A stretch of 59,063 nucleotides of DNA from an uncultured Bacilli bacterium (GCA_934162195.1 CAKPHO010000008.1:1-59063); one strand, 5' to 3'; positions 15,843 through 23,936 are shown, counted from the first letter of the stretch. Numbers and translations: made by a program. Notes: a model not told the origin generated them from the sequence alone.

Positions 15843-17801
15843 ATGAAATGGTTTAAGACTTTAAAAAAAGTATTAATTATAATGACTATAGTTTTTAGTA
15901 TAACTTATTTTGGTATTTACATAGTTGCTAAATTCACACCTAAATTATCTATTAGATCGGCTAATAAATATGTTTTTTATGATATCAATAATGAACTTTA
16001 TACAGATGATGATAACTGGGTTAAATTAAATGATATATCTGAACACTTAAAAAATGCTACTCTATCAATTGAAGATAAGCACTTTTATTCACATCAGGGA
16101 TTTGATCCATTACGTATTTTAAAAGCTTTATATGTAAACGTTATCAACGGTAAAACATTACAAGGTGCTTCTACCATAACACAACAGTACGCTAAAAATT
16201 TATTTTTAAATTTTGATAAAACCTGGGCTAGAAAAATAAATGAGGCTTGGCTTACTGTACGTTTAGAATCTCATTATACTAAGGATGAAATCTTTGAAGG
16301 ATACTTAAATACTATTAATTATGGTGGAATATTTGGAATAGAAAACGCTAGTCTTTATTACTTTAATAAAGATGCTAAAGATTTAACTCTAGCAGAGGCA
16401 ACTATTCTAGCCGGAATTCCTAAAAGCCCATCTAATTACTCTCCTCTTTCCAATTCAAATGCAGCAAAGAAAAGACAAAGATTAATCCTTAATTCAATGG
16501 TTAAAAATAAATATATCAGTAAAGAAGAAGCGGATGATGCTTATAATACTGAACTTACATATGTAGGAGATATTCCAAACGAAGGTATAACTTCTATAAT
16601 GTACTATAAAGATGCTGTTTTAAGTGAATTAAAAAGTATTAAAACAATACCTGCAACATTTTTAGAAACTGGTGGTTTAAAAATATATACATATCTTGAT
16701 AAAAATGCTCAAAGTATATTAGATGAAAGTATTAAAAAAAACACAAGTAAAAATGAAAAAATACAAGTTGCTAGCATTGTTATGAATCCTAGTAATGGTG
16801 AAATATTGGCACTTTCTGGAGGTAGAGATTACTCAAAAAGTCAATTTAATCGAGCCATATCTGCTAAAAGACAAGTTGGTTCTACTATGAAGCCATTTTT
16901 ATATTATTCTGCTCTTGAAAATGGTTTTACGCCTACAACAACATTCACTAGTGAAAAAACTATATTTACTTTTTCAGAAAATAAAACTTACAGTCCTAGT
17001 AATTATGGTGATGTATATGCCAATAAACCAATTACAATGGCAGCTGCTGTTGCTTATTCAGATAATATATACGCCGTTAAAACTCATCTTTTTTTAGGTG
17101 AAGAAACTTTAGTTGATATTGCTAAAAGAGTTGGAATTGAAAACTTATCTCCTATTCCATCACTAGCTTTAGGTTCTAATGAAATAACTTTGATTAATAT
17201 GATGCAAGGTTATGCAGCATTTGCTAATGAAGGATATAAAGTAGAACCGCATCTTATTAGTAAAGTAGAAGATGAGCATGGAAATATTTTATACCAAGCT
17301 GATGAAGTTAAAGAAAACGTTTTAAATAAAAGTATTACTTATGTCTTAAATGAACTTTTAACTAACACATATGACAAAGAACTAATTGATTATAGTTATC
17401 CAACAATGATAAATTATGCTAGTAGAATGACTAAAAAATATGCAATTAAAACAGGAACAACTGATACTGATAGATTAATATTTGGATATAATAAAGATTT
17501 AATTGTAGGAGTATGGACAGGATATGATGATAATTCTCCTACTCCTAGTACTGACCGCGCTATTTCACAAAATATATGGCTAGAAACTATCGAAGGCTGT
17601 TTACACAATAAGGAAAATAACTGGTACGAAACACCTAATAACGTTGTAGGAGTGCTTGTTGATCCTGTTTCCGGTGAATTAGCAACTAATGATTCTAAAC
17701 ATAAAAAAATAGTTTATTATATCAAAGGAACTGAACCAACAATTTCTAAAACACCTCTAGATGATATTATACCTACTATTAAAGAAAACAAAACAAGCTA
17801 A
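15843..17801 (+). CDS. Class A penicillin-binding protein (PBP1A family)
   Basis: A bifunctional peptidoglycan synthase with an N-terminal membrane anchor (about residues 10-30). The GT51 glycosyltransferase domain has its catalytic Glu at 77 (EDKHFYSHQGFD), followed by the QGASTITQQ motif. The transpeptidase domain has SxxK at 347-350 (STMK), SDN at 406-408 and KTGT at 536-539, so all active-site motifs are intact. Length 652 is compact for the family. It acts outside the membrane, polymerising lipid II and crosslinking stems. It stands alone, divergent from the DUF1934-argS-rpoE operon, and its stop overlaps the convergent DUF1450 gene by four bases inside a shared terminator hairpin. Confidence 0.95.
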   Translation: MKWFKTLKKVLIIMTIVFSITYFGIYIVAKFTPKLSIRSANKYVFYDINNELYTDDDNWVKLNDISEHLKNATLSIEDKHFYSHQGFDPLRILKALYVNVINGKTLQGASTITQQYAKNLFLNFDKTWARKINEAWLTVRLESHYTKDEIFEGYLNTINYGGIFGIENASLYYFNKDAKDLTLAEATILAGIPKSPSNYSPLSNSNAAKKRQRLILNSMVKNKYISKEEADDAYNTELTYVGDIPNEGITSIMYYKDAVLSELKSIKTIPATFLETGGLKIYTYLDKNAQSILDESIKKNTSKNEKIQVASIVMNPSNGEILALSGGRDYSKSQFNRAISAKRQVGSTMKPFLYYSALENGFTPTTTFTSEKTIFTFSENKTYSPSNYGDVYANKPITMAAAVAYSDNIYAVKTHLFLGEETLVDIAKRVGIENLSPIPSLALGSNEITLINMMQGYAAFANEGYKVEPHLISKVEDEHGNILYQADEVKENVLNKSITYVLNELLTNTYDKELIDYSYPTMINYASRMTKKYAIKTGTTDTDRLIFGYNKDLIVGVWTGYDDNSPTPSTDRAISQNIWLETIEGCLHNKENNWYETPNNVVGVLVDPVSGELATNDSKHKKIVYYIKGTEPTISKTPLDDIIPTIKENKTS

Positions 17802-17819
17802 GAATTTATAGCTTGTTTT
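17790..17819. terminator. Bidirectional terminator containing both convergent stop codons
   Basis: AAAACAAGCTA (17790-17800) pairs perfectly with TAGCTTGTTTT (17809-17819). The stop codons of the genes on each strand lie in the stem. Confidence 0.85.
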
Positions 17820-18019
17820 ACTTTTGTAATTAATTCATCTAAATTATCTGCAATAATCAGTCTGTCATTGCATATTACAAATGGCTTGTTTCTTCCAATC
17901 CCACAAACGCTTTGACATCCAATATTTATGATAGCTTTATCATCAATATTTTTTAATTTTGGAATAAGTGATTTTATATTAGTAGCCTTACACTTGTCAC
18001 AAATACCAAATTTATTCAT
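17798..18019 (-). CDS. DUF1450 family protein (YuzB-like)
   Basis: The 73-residue product has cysteines arranged as CDKC near the N terminus and GCQSVCGIG in the middle, followed by KPFVICNDRLI. This matches DUF1450 proteins (YuzB), which have a thioredoxin-like fold with cysteines that may bind an Fe-S cluster or metal. The role is unknown. It overlaps the pduL 3' end by eight bases, so the two are probably translated from one message. Confidence 0.7.
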   Translation of the reverse strand: MNKFGICDKCKATNIKSLIPKLKNIDDKAIINIGCQSVCGIGRNKPFVICNDRLIIADNLDELITKVKQAINS

Positions 18020-18590
18020 TATCTTCTCCTATAATAGTTACTTTATCTCCACACTTTAACAAATGACCATTTCCATCATCAGTATCCAAATGCATTTCAA
18101 AGAAAGATTTATCACTAATTTTTATTGATACTTTATTAATAATACCACCTTTTTCACCATAAACTCTTACTTTGTATTTCTTACTAGCATCTAAATTATA
18201 TTTTTCTAAATCTTCTTTAGTCGCATGAATATGGCGAGTTGCTATTATAGTGCATTCTTTTACCTTTACTTCATTATCACCAATAATAGTAATATCTGCG
18301 CTACCACTTAAATTACCAGATTCTCTAACGGGAGGATTTAATCCTAGTTTATAAGCATCAGTCTTTGATATTTCTACTTGCGTGTAATCTCTCAATGGTC
18401 CTAAAACTCTAACACCACTAATCTCACTTTTTTCTGTTTTTATAGTTACCTTTAAATTAGATGCAAATTGTCCGGGTTGATTTAAATATTTTACTACTTC
18501 TAACTTTTTATCATTAAATAATTTTTTAAAATCGTCTTCTGTTAAATGTACGTGACGATTAGAAATTCCAACATTCATATCTATATTCAT
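18012..18590 (-). CDS. pduL: Phosphate propanoyltransferase / phosphotransacetylase (PduL)
   Basis: Transfers acyl groups between CoA and phosphate; in fermenters without Pta it makes acetyl-phosphate for ATP via acetate kinase. The zinc-binding His motifs (SNRHVHLT and ATRHIHAT) and the core RDYTQVEISKTDAYKLG are clear. The C-terminal motif reads HLDTDDGNG, a variant of the usual HLDTDEANA. The start at 18590 (MNIDMNVGISNRH) follows AAGGTGAT; longer frames would need an upstream start lacking one. There are no shell proteins and no encapsulation peptide (the protein starts at the catalytic domain), so this is a housekeeping cytosolic form and not a microcompartment enzyme. Confidence 0.92.
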   Translation of the reverse strand: MNIDMNVGISNRHVHLTEDDFKKLFNDKKLEVVKYLNQPGQFASNLKVTIKTEKSEISGVRVLGPLRDYTQVEISKTDAYKLGLNPPVRESGNLSGSADITIIGDNEVKVKECTIIATRHIHATKEDLEKYNLDASKKYKVRVYGEKGGIINKVSIKISDKSFFEMHLDTDDGNGHLLKCGDKVTIIGEDNE

Positions 18591-18668
18591 ACTTATCACC
18601 TTAAACATTATATCACATGTCATAAAAAAAGAACATTATAATATATTTTTATAGAAAGGATTGATTTT

Positions 18669-19037
18669 ATGAATAATAATACTTACTTTAACAAGCAAGC
18701 ATTTCCAGGTACTCCCATTTATAATGGTAACACACCAACACCTAATCAACAAACCGCACCCAATTATAGTACCGATCTTCCACTTGAACAATCTTATATT
18801 GAAAATATTTTAAGACTTAATAAGGGGAAGAAAGTAAGAGTCCATATGACTTTTCCTGACTCAACTGAATGGCGTGATTTAGAATTTAATGGTATTATTG
18901 AACAGTCCGGTAGAGATCATATTATTTTAAGTGATCCATCTACAGGAAAATGGCAACTACTTTTAATGATCTATGTTGATTATATATCATTTGATGAAAA
19001 AATAAATTATAGCCCTGAATTTTACCCAAATAATTGA
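18669..19037 (+). CDS. gerQ: Spore coat protein GerQ
   Basis: GerQ (YwdL) is an inner spore coat protein needed for CwlJ placement and cortex hydrolysis during germination; in Bacillus it is crosslinked by Tgl transglutaminase. The C-terminal half is diagnostic (PLEQSYIENILRLNKGKK, SGRDHIILSDPSTGKW). The N terminus is a Gln/Asn/Pro-rich linker, usual for the family, and length 122 is short (Bacillus about 180). The ribosome site is GAAAGGATTGATTTT. A separate transglutaminase-like gene lies at 49011-49919. This is one of the clearest signs of endospore formation here. Confidence 0.93.
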   Translation: MNNNTYFNKQAFPGTPIYNGNTPTPNQQTAPNYSTDLPLEQSYIENILRLNKGKKVRVHMTFPDSTEWRDLEFNGIIEQSGRDHIILSDPSTGKWQLLLMIYVDYISFDEKINYSPEFYPNN

Positions 19038-19062
19038 TTTTTAAATCTTAGTTTGTTATAAT
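19034..19062 (+). promoter_or_regulatory. SigA-type promoter of the LemA-family gene
   Basis: TTGATT (19034-19039), 17 bases, TATAAT (19057-19062). It overlaps the gerQ stop codon, so the LemA-like gene can be expressed in vegetative cells separately from gerQ. Confidence 0.7.
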
Positions 19063-19079
19063 TGTATTAGGGTGGTAGT

Positions 19080-19625
19080 ATGACGATATTCATGTTTACT
19101 TTAATTACATTTATTGCTATATGTTTACTTCTTATTTGTTGCGTTAGTACTTATAACAGATATCAAGATTATATTATAAGAATTAACGAGTGTGAAGCTA
19201 ATATTGATTCAACTTTAAGAAAACGTTTTGACTTATTAAATAAATCAAGAAGTATTATTAAATCAAATACTAAAACAAAAGATGAAGTATTAGAAATTAT
19301 TACTAAACTTCGTTCTCGTAAACTAACAAATTTTGATTTAGATAGACAGTTATATGAAGCAATAAATGAATTTGAACAATACAAAGAACAATATGAAATT
19401 TTAAAAACTTGTAATAAATATTTAAAAATAGAGGTTTCTCTTCATGAATCAGAAGCTGAGATTGAAGCGTTTAGAAAATATTACAATGATATTATTACTG
19501 ATTATAATAAAATGGTTAGATCTTTCCCAACTAATTTTGTTGCTAAAGTTTGTGGATACAAGATAAGAACATACTACGATGGTAAAAATACCGAAGATGA
19601 AATAACTAATGATTTCAAATTATAG
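19080..19625 (+). CDS. LemA family membrane protein
   Basis: A 181-residue protein with one N-terminal transmembrane segment (about 3-22) and a helical bundle. The family core is recognisable (YNRYQDYIIRINECEANID, RKRFDLLNK, and the C-terminal YNKMVRSFPTNFVAKVCGYK). LemA proteins form a four-helix domain on the membrane and have no established biochemical role. It has its own SigA-type promoter and ends at a strong terminator. Confidence 0.85.
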   Translation: MTIFMFTLITFIAICLLLICCVSTYNRYQDYIIRINECEANIDSTLRKRFDLLNKSRSIIKSNTKTKDEVLEIITKLRSRKLTNFDLDRQLYEAINEFEQYKEQYEILKTCNKYLKIEVSLHESEAEIEAFRKYYNDIITDYNKMVRSFPTNFVAKVCGYKIRTYYDGKNTEDEITNDFKL

Positions 19626-19655
19626 AATAAATAGAGATGATCTATTTATTTTTTT
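19626..19655 (+). terminator. Terminator of the LemA-family gene
   Basis: AATAAATAGA (19626-19635) pairs with TCTATTTATT (19641-19650), followed by a T-run. Confidence 0.85.
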
Positions 19656-19681
19656 ATGAAAAAAATATTGATTGCTCAATA

Positions 19682-20095
19682 TTATTTCTTTATACTTCTA
19701 ACAATTATGTACCCAAACACTAATAAAAGTATTCCTCCTGCCCCGTAAACTATATAATCATAATATTTATCTATAGTGCTTTCTTCCTTAGTCCCTTTTT
19801 CTTTTTCTTCTATTTTAATTATATATTCACCATCTTTAGAATAAAGATAATTTTCTCGTGCATACCTTGCTAAGTAGTCTGGGTCCTTTAGCTTTTGTAT
19901 TTCAACTTTTAAGTTACTTTCTTCAGCTTGAAGAGATACAAGCTTTGCTTTTAAATTACTCTCTTCTTTTGACAAAGTAATTAGTTTATATGAATAAGTA
20001 GCTAATGTAACTAGAAAAAAAACTATAAAAAAAATTGAAAATGGCGCCAATATAACAAGACGTCTTTTTGTTTGTTTTGGAACTCTCTTTGCCAT
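19682..20095 (-). CDS. divIC: Septum formation initiator DivIC/FtsB family
   Basis: A bitopic division protein that links FtsL to the septal synthases. An N-terminal basic cytoplasmic stretch, a transmembrane helix (about 15-37) and a leucine-zipper-like coiled coil (SNLKAKLVSLQAEESNLKVE) end in the family motif KDPDYLARYARENYLYSKDGE. After that it has an extra 45 residues with a second hydrophobic helix at the C terminus (GAGGILLLVFGYIIVRSI), unusual for the family, whose C terminus normally stays outside. The start is the ATG at 20095. It follows yabP-yabQ exactly as in Bacillus. Confidence 0.88.
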   Translation of the reverse strand: MAKRVPKQTKRRLVILAPFSIFFIVFFLVTLATYSYKLITLSKEESNLKAKLVSLQAEESNLKVEIQKLKDPDYLARYARENYLYSKDGEYIIKIEEKEKGTKEESTIDKYYDYIVYGAGGILLLVFGYIIVRSIKK

Positions 20096-20122
20096 CTCCA
20101 CCACTCTCCTATTTAAATTATA

Positions 20123-20407
20123 TCATGGTTTTTTTTTATTAGCAATAACACTAATTATTATGTTTTCAACAACTACTCCAAGTATAATCATCAATACCTC
20201 GTATATATGAAATATACCATAATTAATTTTTTTTAGGATAATAAAATAAATTAAGACTGCGATAATTATAACTAGTAAACTGATTATTGTTTTGAAAACT
20301 TTTTTATTACTATATATAAATTTATAATTTAAACTAAGAAAAAAAGAAAAGAAAATACCATATAAAAAAGAAAATAATAACGTTGTTATTTGTAACTTTA
20401 TGTTCAT
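20123..20407 (-). CDS. yabQ: Spore cortex biosynthesis protein YabQ
   Basis: A 94-residue very hydrophobic protein with about four transmembrane helices. Similarity is weak by eye, but its position between yabP and divIC, its length and its topology fit YabQ, a mother-cell membrane protein needed for cortex formation. The start ATG overlaps the yabP TAA by one base. Confidence 0.75.
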   Translation of the reverse strand: MNIKLQITTLLFSFLYGIFFSFFLSLNYKFIYSNKKVFKTIISLLVIIIAVLIYFIILKKINYGIFHIYEVLMIILGVVVENIIISVIANKKKP

Positions 20408-20694
20408 TATTTAAATAGCTTACTAAATAAACCTTCTTCTTTTTCTTTTTTTCCTAAATTTTCCATATATATTAAACTATTAATTTTACCTTTTATTGCA
20501 ACATTTCCCTGATAAGTATCTAGTTTTATTATTTCCAACCCTTCTCCTTTTATGATAATAAATCCCATTGTTGTTTCTAATAAAAACTCTTCATTATCAA
20601 AACTTTCTATTTTTTTTACACCACTTATATTAATGTTTTTTCTTTCTGTAATCGAAATAGTATGATTATAATTAGTTATTATATCCTTGTCCAT
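20407..20694 (-). CDS. yabP: Sporulation protein YabP
   Basis: A 95-residue protein. The N-terminal block NHTISITERKNINISGVKKI and the following GxExLxIxKL-type strand (GEGLEIIKLDTYQGNVAIKG) are typical of the YabP/YqfC family. In Bacillus it is expressed in the mother cell under SigE and, with YabQ, supports cortex formation. It is the first gene of yabP-yabQ-divIC, and a SigE-like promoter lies upstream. Confidence 0.9.
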   Translation of the reverse strand: MDKDIITNYNHTISITERKNINISGVKKIESFDNEEFLLETTMGFIIIKGEGLEIIKLDTYQGNVAIKGKINSLIYMENLGKKEKEEGLFSKLFK

Positions 20695-20709
20695 AATATC
20701 ACCTAATAA

Positions 20710-20735
20710 ATTATATGTTAAAAAAAAAGATATAT
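20710..20735 (-). promoter_or_regulatory. SigE-like promoter of yabP
   Basis: On the minus strand ATA (20733-20735), 15 bases, CATATAAT (20710-20717). CATATAAT fits the SigE -10 (CATACAnT) at seven of eight positions. The same arrangement and same -10 precede yabG. It overlaps the spoVG terminator. Confidence 0.5.
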
Positions 20736-20751
20736 TCTAAAATATATCTTT
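20718..20751 (-). terminator. Terminator of spoVG
   Basis: AAAGATATAT (20726-20735) pairs with ATATATCTTT (20742-20751). The minus strand carries nine T residues. Confidence 0.85.
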
Positions 20752-20761
20752 CGAAAATCAA

Positions 20762-21019
20762 TTATTCTGCTTCATTATATGCTTTGATGATTTCTTCTTC
20801 CATCATATCACGAACTTCTTGATTAATTGGATGAACTATATCTCTATACTCACCATCTTTATTTTTACGACTTGGCATAGCAACAAACAGTCCATTATTA
20901 CCATCAATAATTCTTAAGTCTTTAACAGCTAAAGCATCATCTACTGTAATATTTACAAAAGCTTTTAAATTAGAATCTTCTTTTTCTACCTTTCTTACAT
21001 TTATAGATGTTATTTTCAT
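20762..21019 (-). CDS. spoVG: Septation regulator SpoVG
   Basis: An 85-residue nucleic-acid-binding regulator conserved in Bacillota. The family opening MKITSINVRKVEKEDSNLKA and the core FVAMPSRKNKDGEYRDIVHP are almost canonical, and the C-terminal helix is complete. It affects asymmetric septation, cortex and, in pathogens, virulence genes. It has its own SigA-type promoter and terminator and follows yabG-veg, the conserved Bacillus neighbourhood (here without sspF, ispE, purR). Confidence 0.97.
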   Translation of the reverse strand: MKITSINVRKVEKEDSNLKAFVNITVDDALAVKDLRIIDGNNGLFVAMPSRKNKDGEYRDIVHPINQEVRDMMEEEIIKAYNEAE

Positions 21020-21056
21020 GAAAATCTCTCCCTCCAGTATATCATCTTACACTTTA

Positions 21057-21085
21057 AGTATATATTATTTAGAAAAATTTTGCAA
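21057..21085 (-). promoter_or_regulatory. SigA-type promoter of spoVG
   Basis: TTGCAA (21080-21085), 17 bases, TATACT (21057-21062) on the minus strand, about 38 bases before the start codon. Confidence 0.7.
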
Positions 21086-21092
21086 CAAAAAA

Positions 21093-21308
21093 TTAATATT
21101 CTATCTTAATTATTTTAGTAATAACATCACTATATGAAAAAGATTTAATTAAACTATTATCGTTAAGCTCAACAAGAAAGATATTATTGTATAACTCTTT
21201 TATTTTTACCCGATAACTTTCATATTTATTTCGCCCTAAATTATATTTGATTGTTACATCACACCCGATATAATCATTTAAATATTTTTTTATCTCTGTT
21301 TTAGTCAT
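21093..21308 (-). CDS. veg: Veg family protein
   Basis: A 71-residue protein with the Veg pattern: a short N-terminal helix (TEIKKYLNDYIGCDVTIKY), a NLGRNKYESYRVKIKELY strand pair matching the xxGRRKxxExxGxLxExY of Veg, and a C-terminal FSYSDVITKIIKIEY. Veg promotes biofilm matrix expression in Bacillus subtilis; its mechanism is unclear. It follows yabG by eight bases, as in Bacillus. Confidence 0.9.
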   Translation of the reverse strand: MTKTEIKKYLNDYIGCDVTIKYNLGRNKYESYRVKIKELYNNIFLVELNDNSLIKSFSYSDVITKIIKIEY

Positions 21309-21316
21309 TATATCTC

Positions 21317-22102
21317 CTATCTTGGAAACCCAATATACATAGTTCCTTTGGTAATTATTCCTCCTATACCATCACTACCATATTTTGTTTGATCTAAGAT
21401 ATTTTTTAAATCTATATCTTTACTAATATCAGATAAACTCATACGAGTTGCGATAATTGCTGGATCTAAAGCATGAATGTTCACTCTTTTAGGACTAGAT
21501 GCAAAATTAGCACCAGCCTTGATAAGATCTTCATAATCAGATTGACATGCTCCAGCTATAATTATTAATTTATTATGACTAGATTCATACTTACGAGCTT
21601 CTTTTACAGCTTTAACAAAATTACCACTGTTCTTATAAGCATCTATATTATTCTTTTTACCATCGTGTTTATAGTAGGCGTCATGACCAGTTATAATTAC
21701 AATATTCGGACGATATTCTTCTAACCAATCTCTAATGTATAAAGGGACATTTTCTTCTACTTCATTTATTCCCATGGCCCAAATATTTGCATCGTTATAG
21801 TATTTTAAACATCGATCCAAATAATCTTTATCACCATCGATATGAAGTATCTTACCAGGTAAATAAAAATAATCAGTTCGATTTAAATCATTTTTAAGTT
21901 TTGATCTTTCTATAAACGCCTCTTCTTCTTTATCACTTTCCTTTTCTTCATATTTAACAAGATCTTCTTTAGGACTATCTGCACATAATCTTATATTTGT
22001 TCCTTTTAGATAATAATTGTCTTCTATTATATCTGTTATAACAAAAACTAAATCATTATTATATGATTTTCTAGTTACTAAGTCACCTATATCAAAATCC
22101 AT
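21317..22102 (-). CDS. yabG: Sporulation-specific protease YabG
   Basis: A cysteine protease that processes spore coat proteins late in sporulation. The conserved block PGKILHIDGDKDYLDRCLKY, the ITGHDAYY motif (His and Asp), IIAGACQSDYEDLIKAGANF (Cys) and SSPKRVNIHALDPAIIAT are all typical. The start is the ATG at 22102, spaced from GGGTGAT; the longer frame starts with TTG inside that region. Length 261 is near the family norm. In Bacillus it is SigK-controlled; here a SigE/SigK-like box precedes it. Confidence 0.95.
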   Translation of the reverse strand: MDFDIGDLVTRKSYNNDLVFVITDIIEDNYYLKGTNIRLCADSPKEDLVKYEEKESDKEEEAFIERSKLKNDLNRTDYFYLPGKILHIDGDKDYLDRCLKYYNDANIWAMGINEVEENVPLYIRDWLEEYRPNIVIITGHDAYYKHDGKKNNIDAYKNSGNFVKAVKEARKYESSHNKLIIIAGACQSDYEDLIKAGANFASSPKRVNIHALDPAIIATRMSLSDISKDIDLKNILDQTKYGSDGIGGIITKGTMYIGFPR

Positions 22103-22117
22103 ATAATCACCCAATTA

Positions 22118-22143
22118 ATTATATGAAAAAAAGCACATATTAT
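22118..22143 (-). promoter_or_regulatory. SigE/SigK-like promoter of yabG
   Basis: On the minus strand ATA (22141-22143), 15 bases, CATATAAT (22118-22125): the same elements and spacing as before yabP. It overlaps the sortase terminator. Confidence 0.5.
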
Positions 22144-22149
22144 GTGCTT
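22124..22149 (-). terminator. Terminator of the sortase gene
   Basis: AAGCACATA (22131-22139) pairs with TATGTGCTT (22141-22149), followed by seven T residues on the minus strand. It overlaps the sortase stop. Confidence 0.8.
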
Positions 22150-23026
22150 ATCTTGAACTTCTTTTAATTAATTTAGCATGAACAACAATTCTATTATATT
22201 CACCACTACAAGTACTTAAAGTTAGTATTTTATCACGTTTAGATAAAGTTACATTAAAATCATAAAGGCTTCGTTCTTTAATAGTACTTAAAAATCTCTC
22301 ATATTCCATATCTGTTGAAAAATTTGTTGTTAAATAATAGCTTTCGGTTTCTATTTTATAAACAGAAAAGATTTGCCACATTGTATTTTCTGTTTCTGTA
22401 GATAATTTTATAATATAATTATCCTTATTAGAATACCAAGCTTTTGTAAGAACATTACGCAGTGATCCAAACATAGTATTATCTCTTCTGGCGTGACCAT
22501 ATAAAATATTATTTTTATCAGAAAAATCCTTATTATTTCGATAATCTAAAAATATCCATCCTGCAGAATTATTGCTTTTATCAAAAGCATGTTTTAAATA
22601 ATAATCATTATCATTTGTTTGAACAAACGGATAATTAACATTAGTATTATTTACACTTATCCAGCCTAGAGTATCTTTATTTTTAGCTTTTAAAGCATCT
22701 ATATCAACACTTATAAGCGATTGTTTTACATAATACCAATAATCACTTTCTTTTTTTGGTTCTTCATTTACTAATTCTGTATCATTTGTATCCGGAACTT
22801 CTTCTATTGTAATATCTTCTGTTATTTCATCTATTATACGATTGTTTTTATTACTATCTTTTATCCAACTAATTATATTAAAAAAACATAATATAAAAAT
22901 TATTAAACAGAACAAAAATATCAATCCTAGGATTACTGCTTTAACTTTTATTCGCCTTTTCTTTTTAGTTGGTAATTTACTACTTGTGTTAATATGTTTT
23001 GGAATATATTCATTATCATTATTCAC
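22148..23026 (-). CDS. Class B sortase
   Basis: A membrane-bound transpeptidase that joins surface proteins to peptidoglycan. It has a basic N terminus, one transmembrane helix (about residues 30-53) and a catalytic domain with His (ILYGHARRDNTMFGSL), the active Cys in LTLSTCSGEYNR and the Arg six residues later. TLSTC and the extended domain match class B, whose substrates carry NPxTN. One such substrate (NPNTN) is encoded at 3549-5000. The start is the GTG at 23026, correctly spaced from AGGTGAT; a longer frame starts with GTG within the ribosome site. The promoter is SigA-type, so expression is likely vegetative. Confidence 0.92.
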   Translation of the reverse strand: MNNDNEYIPKHINTSSKLPTKKKRRIKVKAVILGLIFLFCLIIFILCFFNIISWIKDSNKNNRIIDEITEDITIEEVPDTNDTELVNEEPKKESDYWYYVKQSLISVDIDALKAKNKDTLGWISVNNTNVNYPFVQTNDNDYYLKHAFDKSNNSAGWIFLDYRNNKDFSDKNNILYGHARRDNTMFGSLRNVLTKAWYSNKDNYIIKLSTETENTMWQIFSVYKIETESYYLTTNFSTDMEYERFLSTIKERSLYDFNVTLSKRDKILTLSTCSGEYNRIVVHAKLIKRSSR

Positions 23027-23042
23027 TATAATCACCTATATA

Positions 23043-23071
23043 AGTATACTAGAATTAATATTTAAAGTCAA
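23043..23071 (-). promoter_or_regulatory. SigA-type promoter of the sortase gene
   Basis: TTGACT (23066-23071), 17 bases, TATACT (23043-23048) on the minus strand. Confidence 0.7.
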
Positions 23072-23081
23072 AGTAAATACA

Positions 23082-23921
23082 TTAATAATCTTCACTTAAA
23101 AGTTCATCTAAATCAACAATTTTATAACCTTTACTATTAATATAATCAATTATTAGTGGCAATTCTTTAATTGTTTTATCATTGATAGACATTGATACTA
23201 TACTTCCTGCTTTTATATTACTTTTTATTTCTATTAAGGGATTATCTTGAACTACTATAGATGGAAGAATTGTGTAATTTTTTTGTAACGCACATATTTT
23301 TAGGTACTCTTCATTTTTTTCTTCTTGATAACAATACTTATTCTTCTGATTGGAATGTTTATTTATAATAGTGTTCATCCAAATAAAACCACTTTTACTA
23401 TAATCACCACTATAACTTAAATTTCCTATATTATAATTTTTTAAATTTTCTAACTTTGATTCATTTTTCTCAAGCCATAGACCATCTATAAACAAATTAA
23501 CTTTAGTATCTTCAATTAATCTTAATACTTCATCAACCTTGTCTATTTCACTAACTTTGATAATTAGACTAACCATATTCTTTCTTGGATTACCACCTAT
23601 AACATATTTATCAAAAGTTTTAGTCAAAGTTATTTCTGGTAAAATATAATCATATATAAGTAAATTGGAATTAAACTGTCCTAATCTTTTCATATTAGAG
23701 TAACTCTTATTACCATTTACTTTTTTTCCACCAATACCAGGAACAATAGTATCATCTGAAATGCTAGCATTAATACTTTCTACTTTATAAAGAGATTCAT
23801 TTTCTTTTATCGTCTGCATCAATTTATCACTATTTCGAACCATTATAGCTGTTTTTTCTGTAAATACAAAACTAAAACATGTTAAAGCAACAATACCAAT
23901 TATTTGAAAATATTTTTTCAC
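23082..23921 (-). CDS. Degenerate polysaccharide-deacetylase (NodB-fold) protein
   Basis: The 279-residue product has an N-terminal signal or anchor segment (KYFQIIGIVALTCFSFVF), an unrecognised domain of about 75 residues (DDTIVPGIGGKKVNGNKSY) and a C-terminal NodB-like barrel ending in the typical LPLIIDYINSKGYKIVDLDE. The catalytic features are missing: the GNHSYSH motif reads GNLSYSGDYSK, so the metal-binding His residues are gone, and no TFDD motif is seen. It should therefore not hydrolyse N-acetyl groups and may instead bind glycans or act as a scaffold. It starts with GTG after TAGGTGAT. A SigE-like promoter with the same geometry as yabG and yabP suggests a sporulation role. Confidence 0.7.
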   Translation of the reverse strand: MKKYFQIIGIVALTCFSFVFTEKTAIMVRNSDKLMQTIKENESLYKVESINASISDDTIVPGIGGKKVNGNKSYSNMKRLGQFNSNLLIYDYILPEITLTKTFDKYVIGGNPRKNMVSLIIKVSEIDKVDEVLRLIEDTKVNLFIDGLWLEKNESKLENLKNYNIGNLSYSGDYSKSGFIWMNTIINKHSNQKNKYCYQEEKNEEYLKICALQKNYTILPSIVVQDNPLIEIKSNIKAGSIVSMSINDKTIKELPLIIDYINSKGYKIVDLDELLSEDY

Positions 23922-23936
23922 TATATCACCTACTTA

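Noticed and set aside
18012..18590. Bacterial microcompartment operon around pduL
   Set aside because: No shell protein, aldehyde dehydrogenase or signature enzyme is nearby, and PduL lacks an N-terminal encapsulation extension.
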